Source: Aphelenchoides besseyi
Taxonomy: Eukaryota; Nematoda; Chromadorea; Rhabditida; Aphelenchoididae
Assembly (NCBI GenBank): GCA_024699855.1
Contig: JAMPIQ010000002.1
Span: 3,162,001-3,226,000, forward strand
Reading direction: 5' to 3'
DNA length: 64,000 nucleotides
In this document: one piece after another, positions 22,833 to 37,000 of the stretch
How positions within the stretch are numbered: position 1 is the stretch's first letter
How the letters are laid out: every line of letters starts with the position of its first letter
Position numbers and translations under genes: made by a program
The notes under the pieces: model-generated
Database searches by the model: none
What the model saw: only the letters and a program-made list of their open reading frames with translations
What the model was told of the DNA's origin: nothing

Positions 22833-24270
22833 TTTTGAATCAATAAACCTTTTGAAAAGAATCGCTTGTGGTTGGATTGGTGCTTAGTGGCAGAGTTAAT
22901 GCGACTCTAATCGGAATTAACCCAAAGAATAAAGACGAGCGTTTATTCACAACTGAAAAAACAATACTAAAACCGATTTAGATTTTAAAAAATCTTTCGT
23001 AAGAGCGGGTTATGTAAATTTCGCGCTAGAAGGGGCCATTATATTATTATCACGAAAAGCGAAAAGGCGAACTGTTGCTGCAAATTTCATTCAAATCCCA
23101 ACTGACTGTTCACGTCGAACAACGAAATCAGAAGATTCTGTTACTGCAAACTTAGAACAATGAAAAAGTCCCCTTTTAGTGCCTCGGATTGCCATCGAAG
23201 TGGCCAACGGCTGCGTGTCCGTTGGGTCATTTTGCTCGACGTTTGTGCCCAGTGAACACCACGGAGGATGTCATCCGCTTTTCCGCTTGTTTCCAGTTGT
23301 CAGTCGGAGGTCAAATCAAAATCCCCGAACATCTGATTCGTTTCTTAACAGCCTAATGAACTGCATAGGCGGTTTAATTAACTTCATTTCATCGTCTAAT
23401 CACGAGTCTCGTTGGCAATGAAACCGGAAATAAATCCGCGGCTTTTTTTGACTTCTTTTTTTACTTCAAGTCCGAAAAGCAGCTTTTTTCTCTTTTCGTC
23501 TATGATTGCCGGTCAACTTGCAGGACCTACGAAGTTGAAAACTGCGGTTCAATTGACCTTAAAATGTTTCATTTCGTCAAATGGATTGACACGGGCGAGA
23601 GGATTGTCGTCCCACCAGCTGGTTGTCCAAAGTGGACACAGCTTCCCGTCTATTTCGTACGAAACGGTTTCCATGATTATTTCTGTTCTGCGCACGTTTT
23701 CATATCCGGTAGTCACTTGGGTTCGCACGCAATTTGGATTCTCGTTCTTGGTCTCTTAACCTCATAACACTTTCTCTCTCACATCTGTGGATTGCAATTT
23801 GTCGTTTTGTCTCTCGCTCATGAATCACGTTCATATCGTCGCGATGTTCGTTTGATTTCTCATTTCAAATTGTAAACATCGAAAACGCACGATGAGAGAA
23901 ATTTTTGACTATTAGCCGCCGATTTGCCGTGTTTGTTTACTCACGAGTGGGGGTCGAAGTTAATCGTCGAAACACACAAATCGACTCGTCATTTTCTTAA
24001 GCAATCGAATTTGAATGATTCCCCTTTCGTAATGTTCGTCGTAATCGAAAACGAACTTTGCAATTCAAACGAGTGATTTTATGATCACAGAGCGAAGATG
24101 CCCGTTGACTTGGAAGAAAAACGTTCGACCGAAGTGTTTTTGCATCTTGGACACTTGCAATTAAGAGAATTTTGTTTGTCACTCTTTTCGTTTATCAGGA
24201 AACTCGTCGCGAGTTTTCGTTCAACTGCTACGTCTCATTTTCGGTCGTTTATTTTGTTTCGTGTTTTCAG
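22833..24270. other. Intergenic, upstream of nkcc-1
   Basis: Carries AATAAA (22842-22847) of the protease-like gene, the right repeat copy (23026-23044) and the presumed promoter of the cotransporter gene. Open frames at 23179-23767 (+) have no recognisable domain. Confidence 0.4.
23026..23044 (-). repeat. 19-bp inverted repeat, right copy
   Basis: CTAGAAGGGGCCATTATAT is the reverse complement of 19975-19993. Confidence 0.75.
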
Positions 24271-27200
24271 ATGTCGGCAGAAGAACGGAAGCCACTGGTC
24301 AGTCGATCGGATAAAGCGATGACCGTCGTTCCGATGGTTGTGTCCGAATCGACAGTGCCGCGTCGAAACTCGTCGACATCTCGATTTCATGTAAGTTCGA
24401 GAGTTTTAATTGAAAACCTTTTGATGAGAGTTCCTTTACGTCGTTAACGTGAATCCAACTTTTTGGTTTCCATTTCCATCGAAGAAGATTAGCCGTAAAT
24501 GAGCAGTTTTTGGGAGTGACCTTTGAAAATATGGATAGTGGGTGGTTGTTGTTGAGTGAGTAAACACGCTCAACTGCGTCCTAATCGTTTTAATTAAACG
24601 ACCTTCAACGTCCACAAATGTCTTTGGCGGTTGATAAGAGCGATCGTTTCAACACGTTCAATTGAAAACGTCATTTCGAATTGGTTTCTGCAAAAAATGT
24701 CCGACAATCGGTTTCATGCAAAAGATTTATCGTTTTGAAATTAATTTCTGGACCATGTGGGAAGGCACATTGCCATTTAACCATTACGGCCATTCGTCCG
24801 TTTCCGGATTCTAATTTGTTAGATTCATTGCTCTTCTTCTACACATTAAGACAAACGGGCAGAATTTCTCGTGCAGTTGAATGGCCATTTCACGTTAACA
24901 GTTCAAAGAAGTTTATTCATGACGTTATGGACAAATCCATTTGTTCTCAAAATATTGTCCTTATGGTCAAACCAATTCGATTTGTGGTGCAGTCGAATTG
25001 TTTTCCATCGTCTAATACTCGAAGTTTTAGGTCACACCGTCGAGTAGCAATGTGGCGGCATTGGACGAGCACTTTTCGCCAAACGAATTGGACTTGGGTA
25101 ATCAGTCGAATCAGCGAAAGGGCTCTGCACCAGCTGGCGTATTGATTGTCGACGACTCGAACATAACGCAAAGCGAAAGTTCACCAGAAATCCCAACCAT
25201 CAATTCGCCCGATTCGCAACGTGCCGTTCAGTTCGATGTCGGCGATGAAGTGGAGAGTCCAAATCGAACAGAAAACACGATCACGGCAAATTTGAAAAGT
25301 TGGAGGTAAGCATCGATTTCCGATCCCGACTCTTGACCTTAAAATTCAGACACATGCAAACTATCGACCATCCACCAGTCATGGACTTCTACAGGAATTC
25401 GACTGATGCCGAAGGTGCGGTTGCTCAACGACCGTCAATGCTCGAACTTCTACACGGCGGCAAACAGCAAAGCGAATTCGACGAGTTTCATGAAGAAAAT
25501 GTGCAGATTGTTGACCAACAAATTGAAAGTTCGATGATACCCGAAGGCAAAGGGAAAGGAAAAGAATCATCGGTTACCGCCCCAACTTTTTCTATCGGTC
25601 CATCACCGGTCAAAATCAGTATGAACACTCCAACAACTCCAAGGAAAAAATTTGGCTGGGTGGAAGGCGTGTTTTTTCGTTGTGTGTTGAATATTTTCGG
25701 TGTCATTTTGTACCTTCGAGTCTCGTGGGTTGCCGGAACGACAGGAATTCTGTTCGGTAATGCGGTTGTTCTGTTGGCTTCACTTGTCACAACAATCACA
25801 ACACTTTCGACCTGCGCGATTTGCACCAATGGAGACGTCAAAGGTGGTGGAGCGTATTTCCTGGTACCTCTTGACAATCTTCTCGAGTGATAGACGGATA
25901 TTTAGATTAGTCGATCACTGGGTCCGAACTTTGGAGGCGCCATTGGATGCATATTTTCAATAGCAAACGCTGTAGCAGCAGCAATGTACGTGGTTGGTTT
26001 TGCAGAAACGGTCAGAGACGTGCTGAAGGAGAGAGACATCGTGATTATCGATGGAGGCCTCAACGACGTTCGTATTGTCGGTTTAGGTGATTGATAACTA
26101 CAGGTCAAAGAACGTTGTTGGTTTTCAGTTACCTGTTCTATTCTTTTCTGTATCGTTCTCATTGGCACCAATTTCGAAAGCAAAATGCAAATTGGATTAC
26201 TCATCATTCTGTTAATCTCAATTCTCGACTATTTCATCGGTTCTTTTATTCCGCCCAATGAATTTCAACAACGTCGTGGTATAACCGGTTACAGTCGTAA
26301 GTCAACAATTCATTCCAATCGACAATCGTCCTCTTTAGTCAACACTTTCAAGCAAAATCTTCTGCCCGAATTTCGCAATGGGTTGAACTTCTTCGAAGTT
26401 TTCGCCATTTACTTTCCGGTTTGTTCTGAGACTTCTGTTCACTAACAATTGAGAATTCAGGCCGCAACAGGAATCATGGCGGGTTAGTTGTTTTTCTTTC
26501 AAGAAATGATCATCCGCTTATTCTCAACTTGTTTTACAGGTGCAAACATCAGCGGCGATTTAGCGAATCCGCAAGAGAGCATCCCAAAGGGCACACTAAT
26601 TGCGATTGCATTTACGACTGCGGTTTATATTGCACTAATCACGGCTACTGGTTCCACTTGTCTACGTGATGCCGATGGAATTCACCCACCAACATTGCTA
26701 ACTCATGTTTGGAATACGACCGTTGATTCGACACCACCAAATGTTCCGAAAGCTCCGTTTGCTTCGTATTACGAGCCCGCATGTGCTACAAATAACACTT
26801 GTCCGTATGGGCTGCTCAACTACTTTCAAGTGATTGAAACCGGAAGTTTCTGGGGACCGTTGATTACGGCCGGAATCTTCGCTGCTTCGTTAAGCAGTGC
26901 ATTAGCATCGTTGGTGTCTGCTCCAAAGATATTTCAAGCTGTGGCTAAAGATCGTTTATTCCCTGGAATCAGTTATTTTGCAAAGGGATTCGGAAAAGAT
27001 GAAGAACCACGTCGTGCTTATTTTCTGGCATTTTTTGTTTCAATGCTCATCATCTTAATCGGTACGACGTCAGACGATAACTAAAGATTTGTACATGTTT
27101 AGGGGACTTGAATGTTATTGCTCCATATATTTCCAACTTTTTCTTATCCTCCTACGCTCTCATCAATTTTGCCTGCTTCGACAATGATTTTGCACATTCT

Positions 27201-29512
27201 TCCGGTTGGCGACCCGGCTTTCGCGCCTACAACATGTGGGTATCGTTAATCGGCGCCTTTCTCTGTATTCTTATCATGTTCATCACATCTTGGTTTACCG
27301 CTTTAATGACCATAACGTTCTTCTTGGCTTTGTTCTTCTATCTCGCACATCGAAAACCTGGTAAACGTTCCAATGAACTTTAACTCATTCATTTTAAAAT
27401 TCAGATGTTAACTGGGGCGACACAACTCAAGCTCATAGCTACCGAACGGCGTTGCATAGCGTTACACGTCTGGAGAATACAACCGAACACATCAAAAACT
27501 ACCGACCGAACATCCTTCTGTTAACCGGTAATCCGGCTGCTCGACCATCTTTAGTCGACTTCATTTCGAATATTTGTCAAGTAAGAAATATTCTAATGAA
27601 TTGTGCTAGCAAAACTTCTAGAACAACTCTTTGATGATCTGTTCGTACGTGTTACCGTTTGAGCCGTCGGAAAAAGTATTCGGAATGATCGTCAAATTGA
27701 ACGAACAGTTTCGCGGATGGTTGCGAAAACGACGAATCAAATCCTTTTATGTTTCAATTGCGAATACGAGTCTTCGTGCCGGAGTTCAAGCCCTGATCCA
27801 ATGTACTGGATTGGGAAGATTGAAGCCAAATATTCTGGCTATGGGATATAAAGATTGGACCACAAGTGATCGAGCATCGCTTCTCGAGTATTTTGGTATT
27901 ATACAGTCAGTTCACTGTCCACACAGTTTTCATAATAACTTTTAGAGATGCATTTGATCGTAATCTTGGAGTCATGATTCTGAGGGTTTGCTGTTTACTT
28001 TATTCGCTTATCGTTTTTTGATTTAGGCAAATTCGGGTGGTTTGGATTTCAGCGATCTCATGAAAACTCACGGAGTTGGTGATACGAAGAAATTGAAGTT
28101 ACCGGAAATGACTCTTCGACCAAATCACTCCGAACGTTCGCTTTCACTTACTCGTGCAGCCGCAGCGGCAGCCGAAGCGCCATCGAGTAAAGCCTTGGAA
28201 ATGACGGACAGCGGCGTAATGAACTTGGTCGTCAAAAATGGAAATCCAACAAGTGAAATGCGAATTCAAGACAACACAAGTGTTGCATCGTCAATTTCAC
28301 GATGTTTGGATTCTGCTCACGGTAATCGAAGAACCTGAAACGATAATCTTTCGAGTTTTAGGTTCATTCAACGAGAGTCACACTGATCGACCAGATTTAG
28401 ATGACGAAGAAACGGAAAGCAACGACGAGGATGTGGAAGAGGAGCCCGACGAGACTCAAACTTTGAATCCGGATGAAGATGTCGAGAAACGACGAGTGAA
28501 TTTCGGCTTCTACGAAAAGAACGGCGATGAAGAAGCGGCGAAATTGCAAGAGAAACGCAAACCAATGTCACGACGAAGGTGAGAGATTTTGAGCTTTTGA
28601 TTCTGAGTCATCAAAACACGAAATATAAGTCAAAATTGTAGAACGAAAAGTAAAAGTCAACTTTTCACTTTGAGGTCAGTTGACCATTTGAATGGTCGTC
28701 TGTGGTGTTTGTGTTTGGGTTAACAAGTGATTGTAAAACCAGAAATAACATTGATGTAAATGCACGCTCTGTAATATTGTTGTGGCAGTCGATAATGCAT
28801 TCCTTCAATTGACTTTGCTTTTTAGTTCGAGACGAATGACTGCCGCTCAACGCGATTTGTTGTCATCGATTAATCGTTTCCAGCGGAAAATCAAAAAAGG
28901 TAATACCTTAGATAACAACTACTAATAAATGTGTAGGTGTTATCGACGTGTATTGGTTATACGATGATGGCGGTCTGACGCTTCTGGTTCCTTACTTACT
29001 TACTCAACAGCGATCTTATCTCGAGGGTGCAAAGTTACGCGTCTTCACGATCTCGACTTCATCCTCGGGCTTAGAACTCGAACATCGTAATATGGTCACT
29101 TTGCTTTCGAAGTTTCGAATCAGTTTCTCGGACATCACAATAATTCCTGATGCGGGCAAAAAGCCGAGAAAAGAAACGTGAGCCCCCGACTTGGATTCGT
29201 GCATAAAAGATGTTTAGAATCGAAAATTTCAATCACTTAATCGAACCGTTTCGTGACGATGGCGTAGGAATGATCTCTGATGCCGATTTAACCGCACAAC
29301 ACGAACGAACTATGAGGCAATTGCGTATCTCAGAGCTTCTGCGAGAAAATTCGAGCGATGCGGATCTGATCGTTCTGTCACTACCTATTCCTCGTAAAGG
29401 AATCACACATCCAGCGCTCTACATGGCATGGCTTGGGTTTATGACCAGGGATCTACCACCTACACTGCTGATTCGCGGGAATCAGACTTCCGTGTTAACC
29501 TTCTACAGTTAA
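24271..29512 (+). CDS. nkcc-1: Na-K-Cl cotransporter (SLC12A1/2/3 branch)
   Basis: Electroneutral cation-chloride cotransporter of the plasma membrane, controlling cell volume and chloride level. Seventeen exons: 24271-24390, 25031-25305, 25350-25863, 25906-26086, 26129-26296, 26339-26418, 26461-26482, 26540-27061, 27103-27360, 27405-27580, 27622-27905, 27946-27985, 28027-28321, 28362-28578, 28826-28899, 28937-29177, 29218-29512, giving 1253 aa. Order: a long N-tail with an RFHV kinase-docking motif at 38-41 and a FYRNST phosphosite-like block; first helix [33 protein letters not shown]; the core [39 protein letters not shown]; then a long cytosolic C-domain with [19 protein letters not shown] and a closing [15 protein letters not shown]. 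The sequence groups with NKCC/NCC, not KCC. Start follows TTTTCAG directly. AATAAA near 29629. Confidence 0.94.
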
Positions 29513-32500
29513 CTTTCGGTTGACACAAAGAAACTGATCTTCATGACAAGCATATTACTTCAACTCAAACATTTCTCTTATCTTTGTGCCTTAAGACATC
29601 GTGTTAGAAAACAAATTGATTGTAAGAGAATAAAACAAAATTCTTGTGGTTATGTCAATCACACGCTCTTGACACTCAACGGCTGAAGCAAAAAACGACA
29701 GGTGGTCGAAGGTGATCCTTCGGACGCGAAACACAGGTTTTAATTGCACACACGAAATAGATGGACCTTATAACCGAATGCTCAATCACAATTGTCGGTT
29801 GTTTTAGCGGAAATAAGCGAACAAGTACATTGTTTCGCTCGAAGTCACGGATTAACTTTCGGTTAACGCTGATCGATGGCCCGGTTGTCAGATTGCGGCA
29901 GATGGCTGCTTGTTAACTCGTGTTTCGTTTGTCGCTAACATTTGATGGTACTCGCAATTTCCGTTCGTTCTTTAATTCAAATGAGATGTTTAAGAGTTTA
30001 CATTCGTGTGTGCAATTCAGTTGACAGGTGCATATTTCAATCTTTTGTTCCATATTCTTTTTGAGTTTTTGGTTTAAATGTCACAAGCCGGTTTGATCTT
30101 TCTACTTCAACTTTCGAGACCAGCCAACTTCTATTCGTAGTTTTGCTCGCTCGTTTCAGCGTTTTGTAGGTGGGGAGTCAAATTTCAAAAGTTGCGCAAC
30201 GAATTGCACGCAAATGTTTTGCCCGGCAACCACCGGTGTCTGATACTCAATGTTGAGACGGGAACTGAAATCTCGACAACATGTTTATAGCCTAAAGTAT
30301 TTTTACGGTCATTTCAGTAACATCAGATACGAGGGCATGTTCGACGACTTTACGTTCCGTTTTATGAGTTTTGACAGGAAATCGCAGATAATCTGTGCAA
30401 GTGGACAGACCGCTGTTTTCAAGTTTTGTCCACAACCCAAAGTCCCAGAAGACCAGCGGCTCTCGTCAATCATCTACGCTCCAACTCGACAATACAGTCG
30501 CTGACACTGTTTTTTGAGTTGCGCTCGTGTTTGAATGGGAAATGAAATGAGCGCCAAAACTTTGGACCGGACGTTGTGGTCGATTTAGTGGGTGGTATTT
30601 GGTTGTTACATTCAACAGTCGTCGTGTTTATCGTCTTAATCTGTTTGTCCATTCGTATTTGAGTCATCCAGTCGGTCTTATGTTCATCATATGTTTTTTC
30701 TTTTTATTCGACCGCTAACATGCCAAGATTCCCGAATGGTCGAATTCACTTTCGCGGTCATTTGTCATCTCGAACACGATGATGAATGTGATCGTCGCTA
30801 TTGGGCACTTTCAGCGAATTCACAAATGTCGTTGTTTGATCTTCAGCATCACGGTCCGATGGGTGTCACAAACTTCGCGTTGGTAATCTCTTCAGCCTTT
30901 GAAGTTGCCGGAAATCGATTTCTTCGGCTGAAAATTCGCGCACTTCTTTCGACTTGTCAATTGACGACATTTTGGGTCAACGGAATTTGCTAAATTCAAT
31001 TTCCGCGCGCGATTGTGGTGGCGGTTGTGGAATCTGAAAGTCGTTGAGATGCGAGGACGAGCGAGAGTCGTGGAAACAAAATTTCTACTTTCGGTTTCTC
31101 ACAAGTTGGGGTCTTCTCGTTAGCCGCCTTCTCTCACCTTGCTCCTCTCACCAAGCATGTTTGTCGCCCATTTCCGGCAATTTTCCATTCTGCCCTTCGA
31201 CTGTCCGGCCAACAATTTGCGATTGTGGACGAAAACCGTCGGATTGTTGTTGCTGAGCTTCGATTGGCGTTCAAAAGCCAAAACTTTCGACTCCGGTCTT
31301 TTGATTTCACGAAATTACAACAATCGTGGGATTGCACGAATTCGAAATGGCCACATTCCTTCCTTTTCTATTCAAAGATGCGCTTCATGGACGGGAAGAA
31401 CGGCGAGTTTTAATTTAATCACGCTTCTTGTTGGAATGCGCTTCTGGCCGCTGAGTCCGTTGAAGAGTGTGAGGTTGCTAAATGACGTGGGTCGCTTGAT
31501 AGTCCCGATGTAGATGCTTTCGAACCAGAACTCTTGTTGGTATCCGGAACTGAACGATTCAGAAGTGAAATCTCAAGCACTTCGAAGAACCTCCTGCAAA
31601 CTCGCTTCTTTGTTTGTCTTTTTGGTTGCTGGAAAAAAGAATCCCTATAGGTTTACGACGGTTTTTTGAGCGGATTAATTAAAAAACACCAAATGGGTTT
31701 CTTGTTCAATTGCGTATGCTTGGCGAGTTGGGTCGTGTAGTTCGATTCCTTTTGTCATTTATTTGCGTTGGAAAACAAGGTCCAAACTTTTTTCGTGAAG
31801 AGCGGAACTCCCGCCTTAAATTTCAATCTCCGGTTTTCTATTTAGTCATCTACTCGTTTTTTTTCATTTGAGATTCTTAAACTTTCGAGCAGAAGTTTTT
31901 CATATTCTCCGGCTCGAGCTTACAACCCAAGTGACGAACCAAACCGTAGGGTTGCGAGCAAACGAGAATGCCAAATGAAATAAACGCAAATTCGTTATGA
32001 TCGAGCCTCAATTTTCACTGTGCCGTCGCTTTGTAACGTCCATTTTGAGGCACGAAAGTCTCCGGACCGAACAATAGAGCCGTTGGCCTCGTAATCGTTT
32101 TATTCGGATCGTTGATTTTCGAGTGTCTGTTAAACAACGAGCTCACTTGTTGACGGCAGATCCAAGCGGTTCGAATCTTCGTCCACCAACAACGTCAATC
32201 AGTTGACATTCAGTGGGCTTCCTGTCGACTACGATTCCAAAATTAGTCACTTGTTGTGTATTTAAATACGCGTAAAGAATTCGAAGCGTTCAAACCGAAT
32301 TTCCACCACAACAAGATCCAATTGAGAAGTCTCGACTCTAATCGTCAAACCGCATTACTCGGTAATTTCGAGAATCCGACCATCTTCATTTCGTTTGCAC
32401 GTTCAACCATTCGACCAACGTGAAATTTCCTGTACCACTCCACTTTTCTTTTTTGGCATCGGACACACACGTAGAACTCCGCTTTCTTCTGCGGATCGTC

Positions 32501-32691
32501 AACTCGCGAATACTTGCGCATTTTTTATGAGTCGCCGTCCTCGTTCTGGCGCTTCTTCATTGCGGACGCTCATCGTGAAATCTCCCCTCTTGTTGTGGCC
32601 ATTGGCCATCTCATAATCAACTGTGTTTTGCATCTTGCATTAAAAATAGTTTATTTCAGACGAATTCAAACGTCTGCTGACCAATGCACGA
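29513..32691. other. Intergenic region, no supported gene
   Basis: Starts with the nkcc-1 3' flank (AATAAA near 29629). Scattered short frames at 30250-31513 on both strands show no domain or exon pattern. Close to 32659 an acceptor TTTATTTCAG leads into the Ly6-like gene. Possibly regulatory DNA. Confidence 0.4.
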
Positions 32692-33555
32692 ATGCGGTTC
32701 AATCGTAACAGAAATGTTCTCATTGTCATTTTGTGGATTCTGATCACAACAATCCAAACCGCTGATGCGTATATCTCCTGTTACTCTTGTGCCAATGACT
32801 GGAGTGAGTTACTGCTTTTAGCTTTCCCCCTTAAAACTTCTCAAGGTATATTCACTAATTGGTTTTGTTCGTTGAGCTGAGTCCAACGGTGAATATCTTG
32901 ATGGATTGCTAGGATGGAAGCTAAAGAGCTGATTACTCCAAGTGTTTTAGTTGTGTGGAATTGGAGACATTACTTCTTGAAGCGAAATTACCACATTTCT
33001 CAAGGCGACAATCTTTGTGCATCAAACCGCGATTTTCCCGAAACCGCAACCAAATGTCACACCTCGTGTTTCATTTTGTTTATTAACGGAACGGATAAAC
33101 AAACCGGTCAGTCGCTAACGTTGGGTGTGAGTCGCGGATGCTCAGGACAGTTTCTAACTGACGAGCAGTACGTGAGTCGATCGTTGGGTGTACAGTCGAG
33201 GCTTTCCGAATCGGCTCACCGTCTACCTCGTGCCTATGATAAGGTAAGATGAGTCGATTGAATAGAAGAATAAGCGTTGATTTAGTTTCAAATATTCGAA
33301 CATTGGTGCTTTTGTGCTTCCGATTATTGCAACGTGAATTCCTGCTATGACGAATGGCGTTATAGCAATGCGTACGGTTATGCTCCATTGAATCCGCAAC
33401 GTCGCTATCAAATTTCGAATGGTCACGATCGAAGACGATCGGAAAGCGAGTACTACAACGACTACATGAATGCGTATTGGAATTTCTATAATCTGAGTTA
33501 TCGTACGGGTCTAAATTCGCTCGTGATCTTATTTCCACTTGTTTTCCTGTTATAG
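32692..33555 (+). CDS. Ly6/three-finger-like surface protein, GPI-anchor candidate
   Basis: Three exons, 32692-32803, 32951-33243 and 33286-33555, give 224 aa. The N-terminus is a clear signal peptide (VLIVILWILITTIQTADA), followed by CYSCAND, the usual opening of a Ly6/uPAR fold. Further cysteines lead to WCFCASDYCNVNSC, which matches the closing C-C-x-CN pattern of that family. The protein ends in a hydrophobic stretch (LNSLVILFPLVFLL) with no tail after it, as expected for a GPI signal. Nematodes have many such proteins, some acting at synapses. The specific role is unknown. An out-of-frame ATG at 32683 lies just before the chosen start and might damp translation. It converges with egl-2, whose stop lies 460 bp away. 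Confidence 0.8.
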
Positions 33556-34015
33556 TTCGCAACTTAGCTGTTCAGTCCACACAAGAAATGGGTATTTGCA
33601 AATATATTTTTACTTTTCTTTCAACTCAACTGTTTTGCTGCCTCACCAACAGATATACCATCCTTTCGTAAGTATCGGAAGTAAATTTATTCGAAAGAGA
33701 ATTGAGATCGTTAGGAGAATACAACAAAAACGGACGCAGTTTGTGGAAAAGAGAACAAGGCCATTGGTCGAAAACTGTTGGATGCTACAAACTAGTTGGA
33801 ATTCGAATGGTCAAATGAAATTTCGAATTGAAAGCCCTTCGGATCGATCAAGAACGCAAACCGGGATTTCGAGTTGATTTGCATGAACGGGAAAGTGCGT
33901 ATCGTTGAATATTGAGGAGAAGAGAGAAAATACCCATTTGGTGAAGTAAAAGAAAACAAACTATTGCATTGGAATTGAAAGAAATACCCTGAGCAGATGG
34001 GAAAAACCACAATTT
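33556..34015. other. Short gap between convergent Ly6-like and egl-2 genes
   Basis: Only 3' flanks are expected here. A minus-strand AATAAA (TTTATT at 33686-33691 on +) may serve egl-2. No gene is seen. Confidence 0.45.
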
Positions 34016-37000
34016 TCATCGACGTCGAATTTCTGGAGGTGTGTTATCCGAAATCTCGTCTGCTGGAATTGGCGGTGGCATAATCCGCGAGCTGTCCGTC
34101 GGTTCGATGTTGATCAACGGCAGTCCGGAGGTTATCGGTGTGCGTCCAATTGTCGCGTCATAACCGGAGTTGATGGTGATGTCGTCGTCGACGTACGGCG
34201 TTAAACTTTCCATCGACAGATTTAACGGAGGCACAACGGCTGTTCGAGTCGGTGTTACGACGGTTGGTGGCAACGATGGCGGGATTGGCGGTGGTTTATC
34301 TGAACCGACAACTAGTTGATTTGACGGTGTAAATTGACAAGGTGAGATGTCACCAATGTGTGAATACGAATCGATAGGAAGTGTGGATGGAGTCGCACCT
34401 TGAAAATACCGTAACCAATGTTTAAAGGAAAATGTACGAACGAAGCAAAAGGGTAGAAAGGAAACGAGTGCAACAGAAAACCCCGAGACTAACACAAAAA
34501 ACCGCTACTCAGCTTTTCACAAGATAACCGACCAGACTGTCCAAATGGTTAGAAGTGAATAACATGTTAAGATGGAAATGCGCAAAAACAAATATGAATA
34601 CCTACATTTTGATGTGAATTTAAAGATGCCCGTGATATACAAACCACAAGAGTTACAGACAATATTCAAAATCGTCATCCACTTCCACGTGTACTAACGA
34701 CGTTTCAAACTCTTGCATACCTCCGGGTCGTTGACACAGATTCATGAGAAGACGTTCGATATTTGCCAAACGGTTTTCGAGTTTTTCGTTTTGCGAATCT
34801 GTTCCATGCAACGGTTTATCGCGACGTGATTGTGATGAGGACGACTAAACGCAACCATTAAAATGAACCAACGAAAAATCGTTCAACTCACTCGATGGTG
34901 TGTTGCTTCGTGCACGTGCAAAGTCGTACCGTGAGATATTGCTTGTTCTTGTTGAGTTGCTCCGTAAAGACTCCCGCCATAATCTCGACCACCACGAACA
35001 CTTCGTGCCGATGAATCCTCATCGAACGTCTTTCCTCTGACCATTGATCGACGTCGTGCAGGAGAACGCGGTGGTGATTGAGTGTTGTAACGATGATTCG
35101 GTATTGCAACTACTGCATTGTGTCGTGTTTCATCGACCATTGTAATTGAATTTGTTGAATTGGAGGTTGGCATATGACGATTCGGACCCTAGATCATAGG
35201 TCGTTGACACGAGTTTCATTTATTGTTACTTACTCGTTCGATATCAGCTCCTGGTGGCTGATTTAGTCGATTGGTATGACGCTCACGCATTCGCATTAAC
35301 AGTTTTCGAATCGGATGATCTTCGGAGATGTCCAACTTCTCGTTCTTTCGTCTCTCATCCAACTCTTTCTCTCGTTTCACATCAACAACTTTACGAAATT
35401 TCAACTGTAAATTAAAGCATTGTCATTGCAAAGGCGCCGTTATTGCTTACCCGATTTGTTAGATTGTAAGTTAGAACGAGATTTCTGGCAAACGAATTCG
35501 CAAACGCTTTGTAGAAGGTAAGGACTTCCATTAGTTTGTCTTTCTTGATCATATGCAAATCGGTGTATGTCAGAGCGCGTACGTTCGCTGCCGATTGACC
35601 GGTTCGATTGTTCTTCCAAAATTCATCGCCAAACACATCGCCTTTGCCCAAAATAGCCACAACCTCTTCGTCTTGAATTACTTCCAACGATCCGGAGACC
35701 ACAAACCACAGCGCATCAACCGACTCGCCGGTGTGATACAAAAGATCGCCCGGAGCTGCGTGATTACTCTGGAAAACAGTTGAAGTAAACAAAAACAACC
35801 ATTTGAATTACTTCCAAGTACATGGCCAGTGATCTCAAACAGCCGTCAGATGCCAAACGAAAACACGAGTGTTCGTTGAAGACCTTTCGATTCAAATGAA
35901 CGCAAATCTAAACATTGTGAACTAATGCTTTCAATCCTAATATAATATTCTTACATCCGCTTTCATATCCTTCGGGCAGTAACCAAGTACTCGGTTCGTA
36001 TCGATTCCTTTAGTCATTGCCCATGTCGAAACTACGTAATCCGTCACCCGATCTGCTAATTCTCGCGGAACTTCTTGCAGTTTAATGAATTCACGAACAT
36101 TGCTAATCATCTCGTGATATCTATAATTTTGATCCTGAAATCCATTGCTCGAAATTTTGACTTACCGAACAGTTGATGAGGTCATTTGTTGAATGATAGT
36201 CGTCATATGACTAAAAGTTGATTTCACTGTTATACGAGGTTTAAAACACTATTACTCACCCAAATATTGCAGCGTACAACAGCGCAGAGATTATCATAAG
36301 AAAAACGCCGAAACATTTTTCGCCAAATGTAATACTTGCAATGTTGCCAAAACCCACTGTTGACATACACGACATAGTGAAATAAAGTGCTAAAAGTATT
36401 CATTAGTCACAGTTATTATGGTCTAAATTACATGATATGTACGAATGTGCTTTGTCCGGCCCACCCACAAGTCGTGTATCTGTCGAAGCAGTTAAGTTAA
36501 ACGGCATTTTGAGGTCATTTGATAATTTCATTAGCCAGCCATCCGGACGTCCAGGATCAACTACCTAAGATAAATGAGCGCATTAGCCATTAAGTTGTGT
36601 TTACTCACCCGTAATCTCATTTCGTATTCGCCAATACCATACCAAACACAAGCCATCCAATGCGCAACGAGAATAAAGGCACATAATAGAAGTAGTAGTG
36701 TTGCTGCTCCGTACTCCAAATAGTTGTCTAATTTCCGAGCCACTAAAGTATTTGAAATTATGCTAATCGATTAAAATTTGTTACCTCGACCCAATCTGAG
36801 TAACCGAACAACTTTAAGTGCACTGAAGAGCGATCCTATCCTCTCATCGTCGTGTTTGAACCTACAATTTTTGTAGAAACATTTGCATAGCACGTAACTC
36901 ACATATAAAAAATATCATAAGGCAGACATGATAAGAGATCTATCACAAACCAAGACTTGAGATAATTCCTCCTTATTATTGACGGCTCAATCACCACCTG

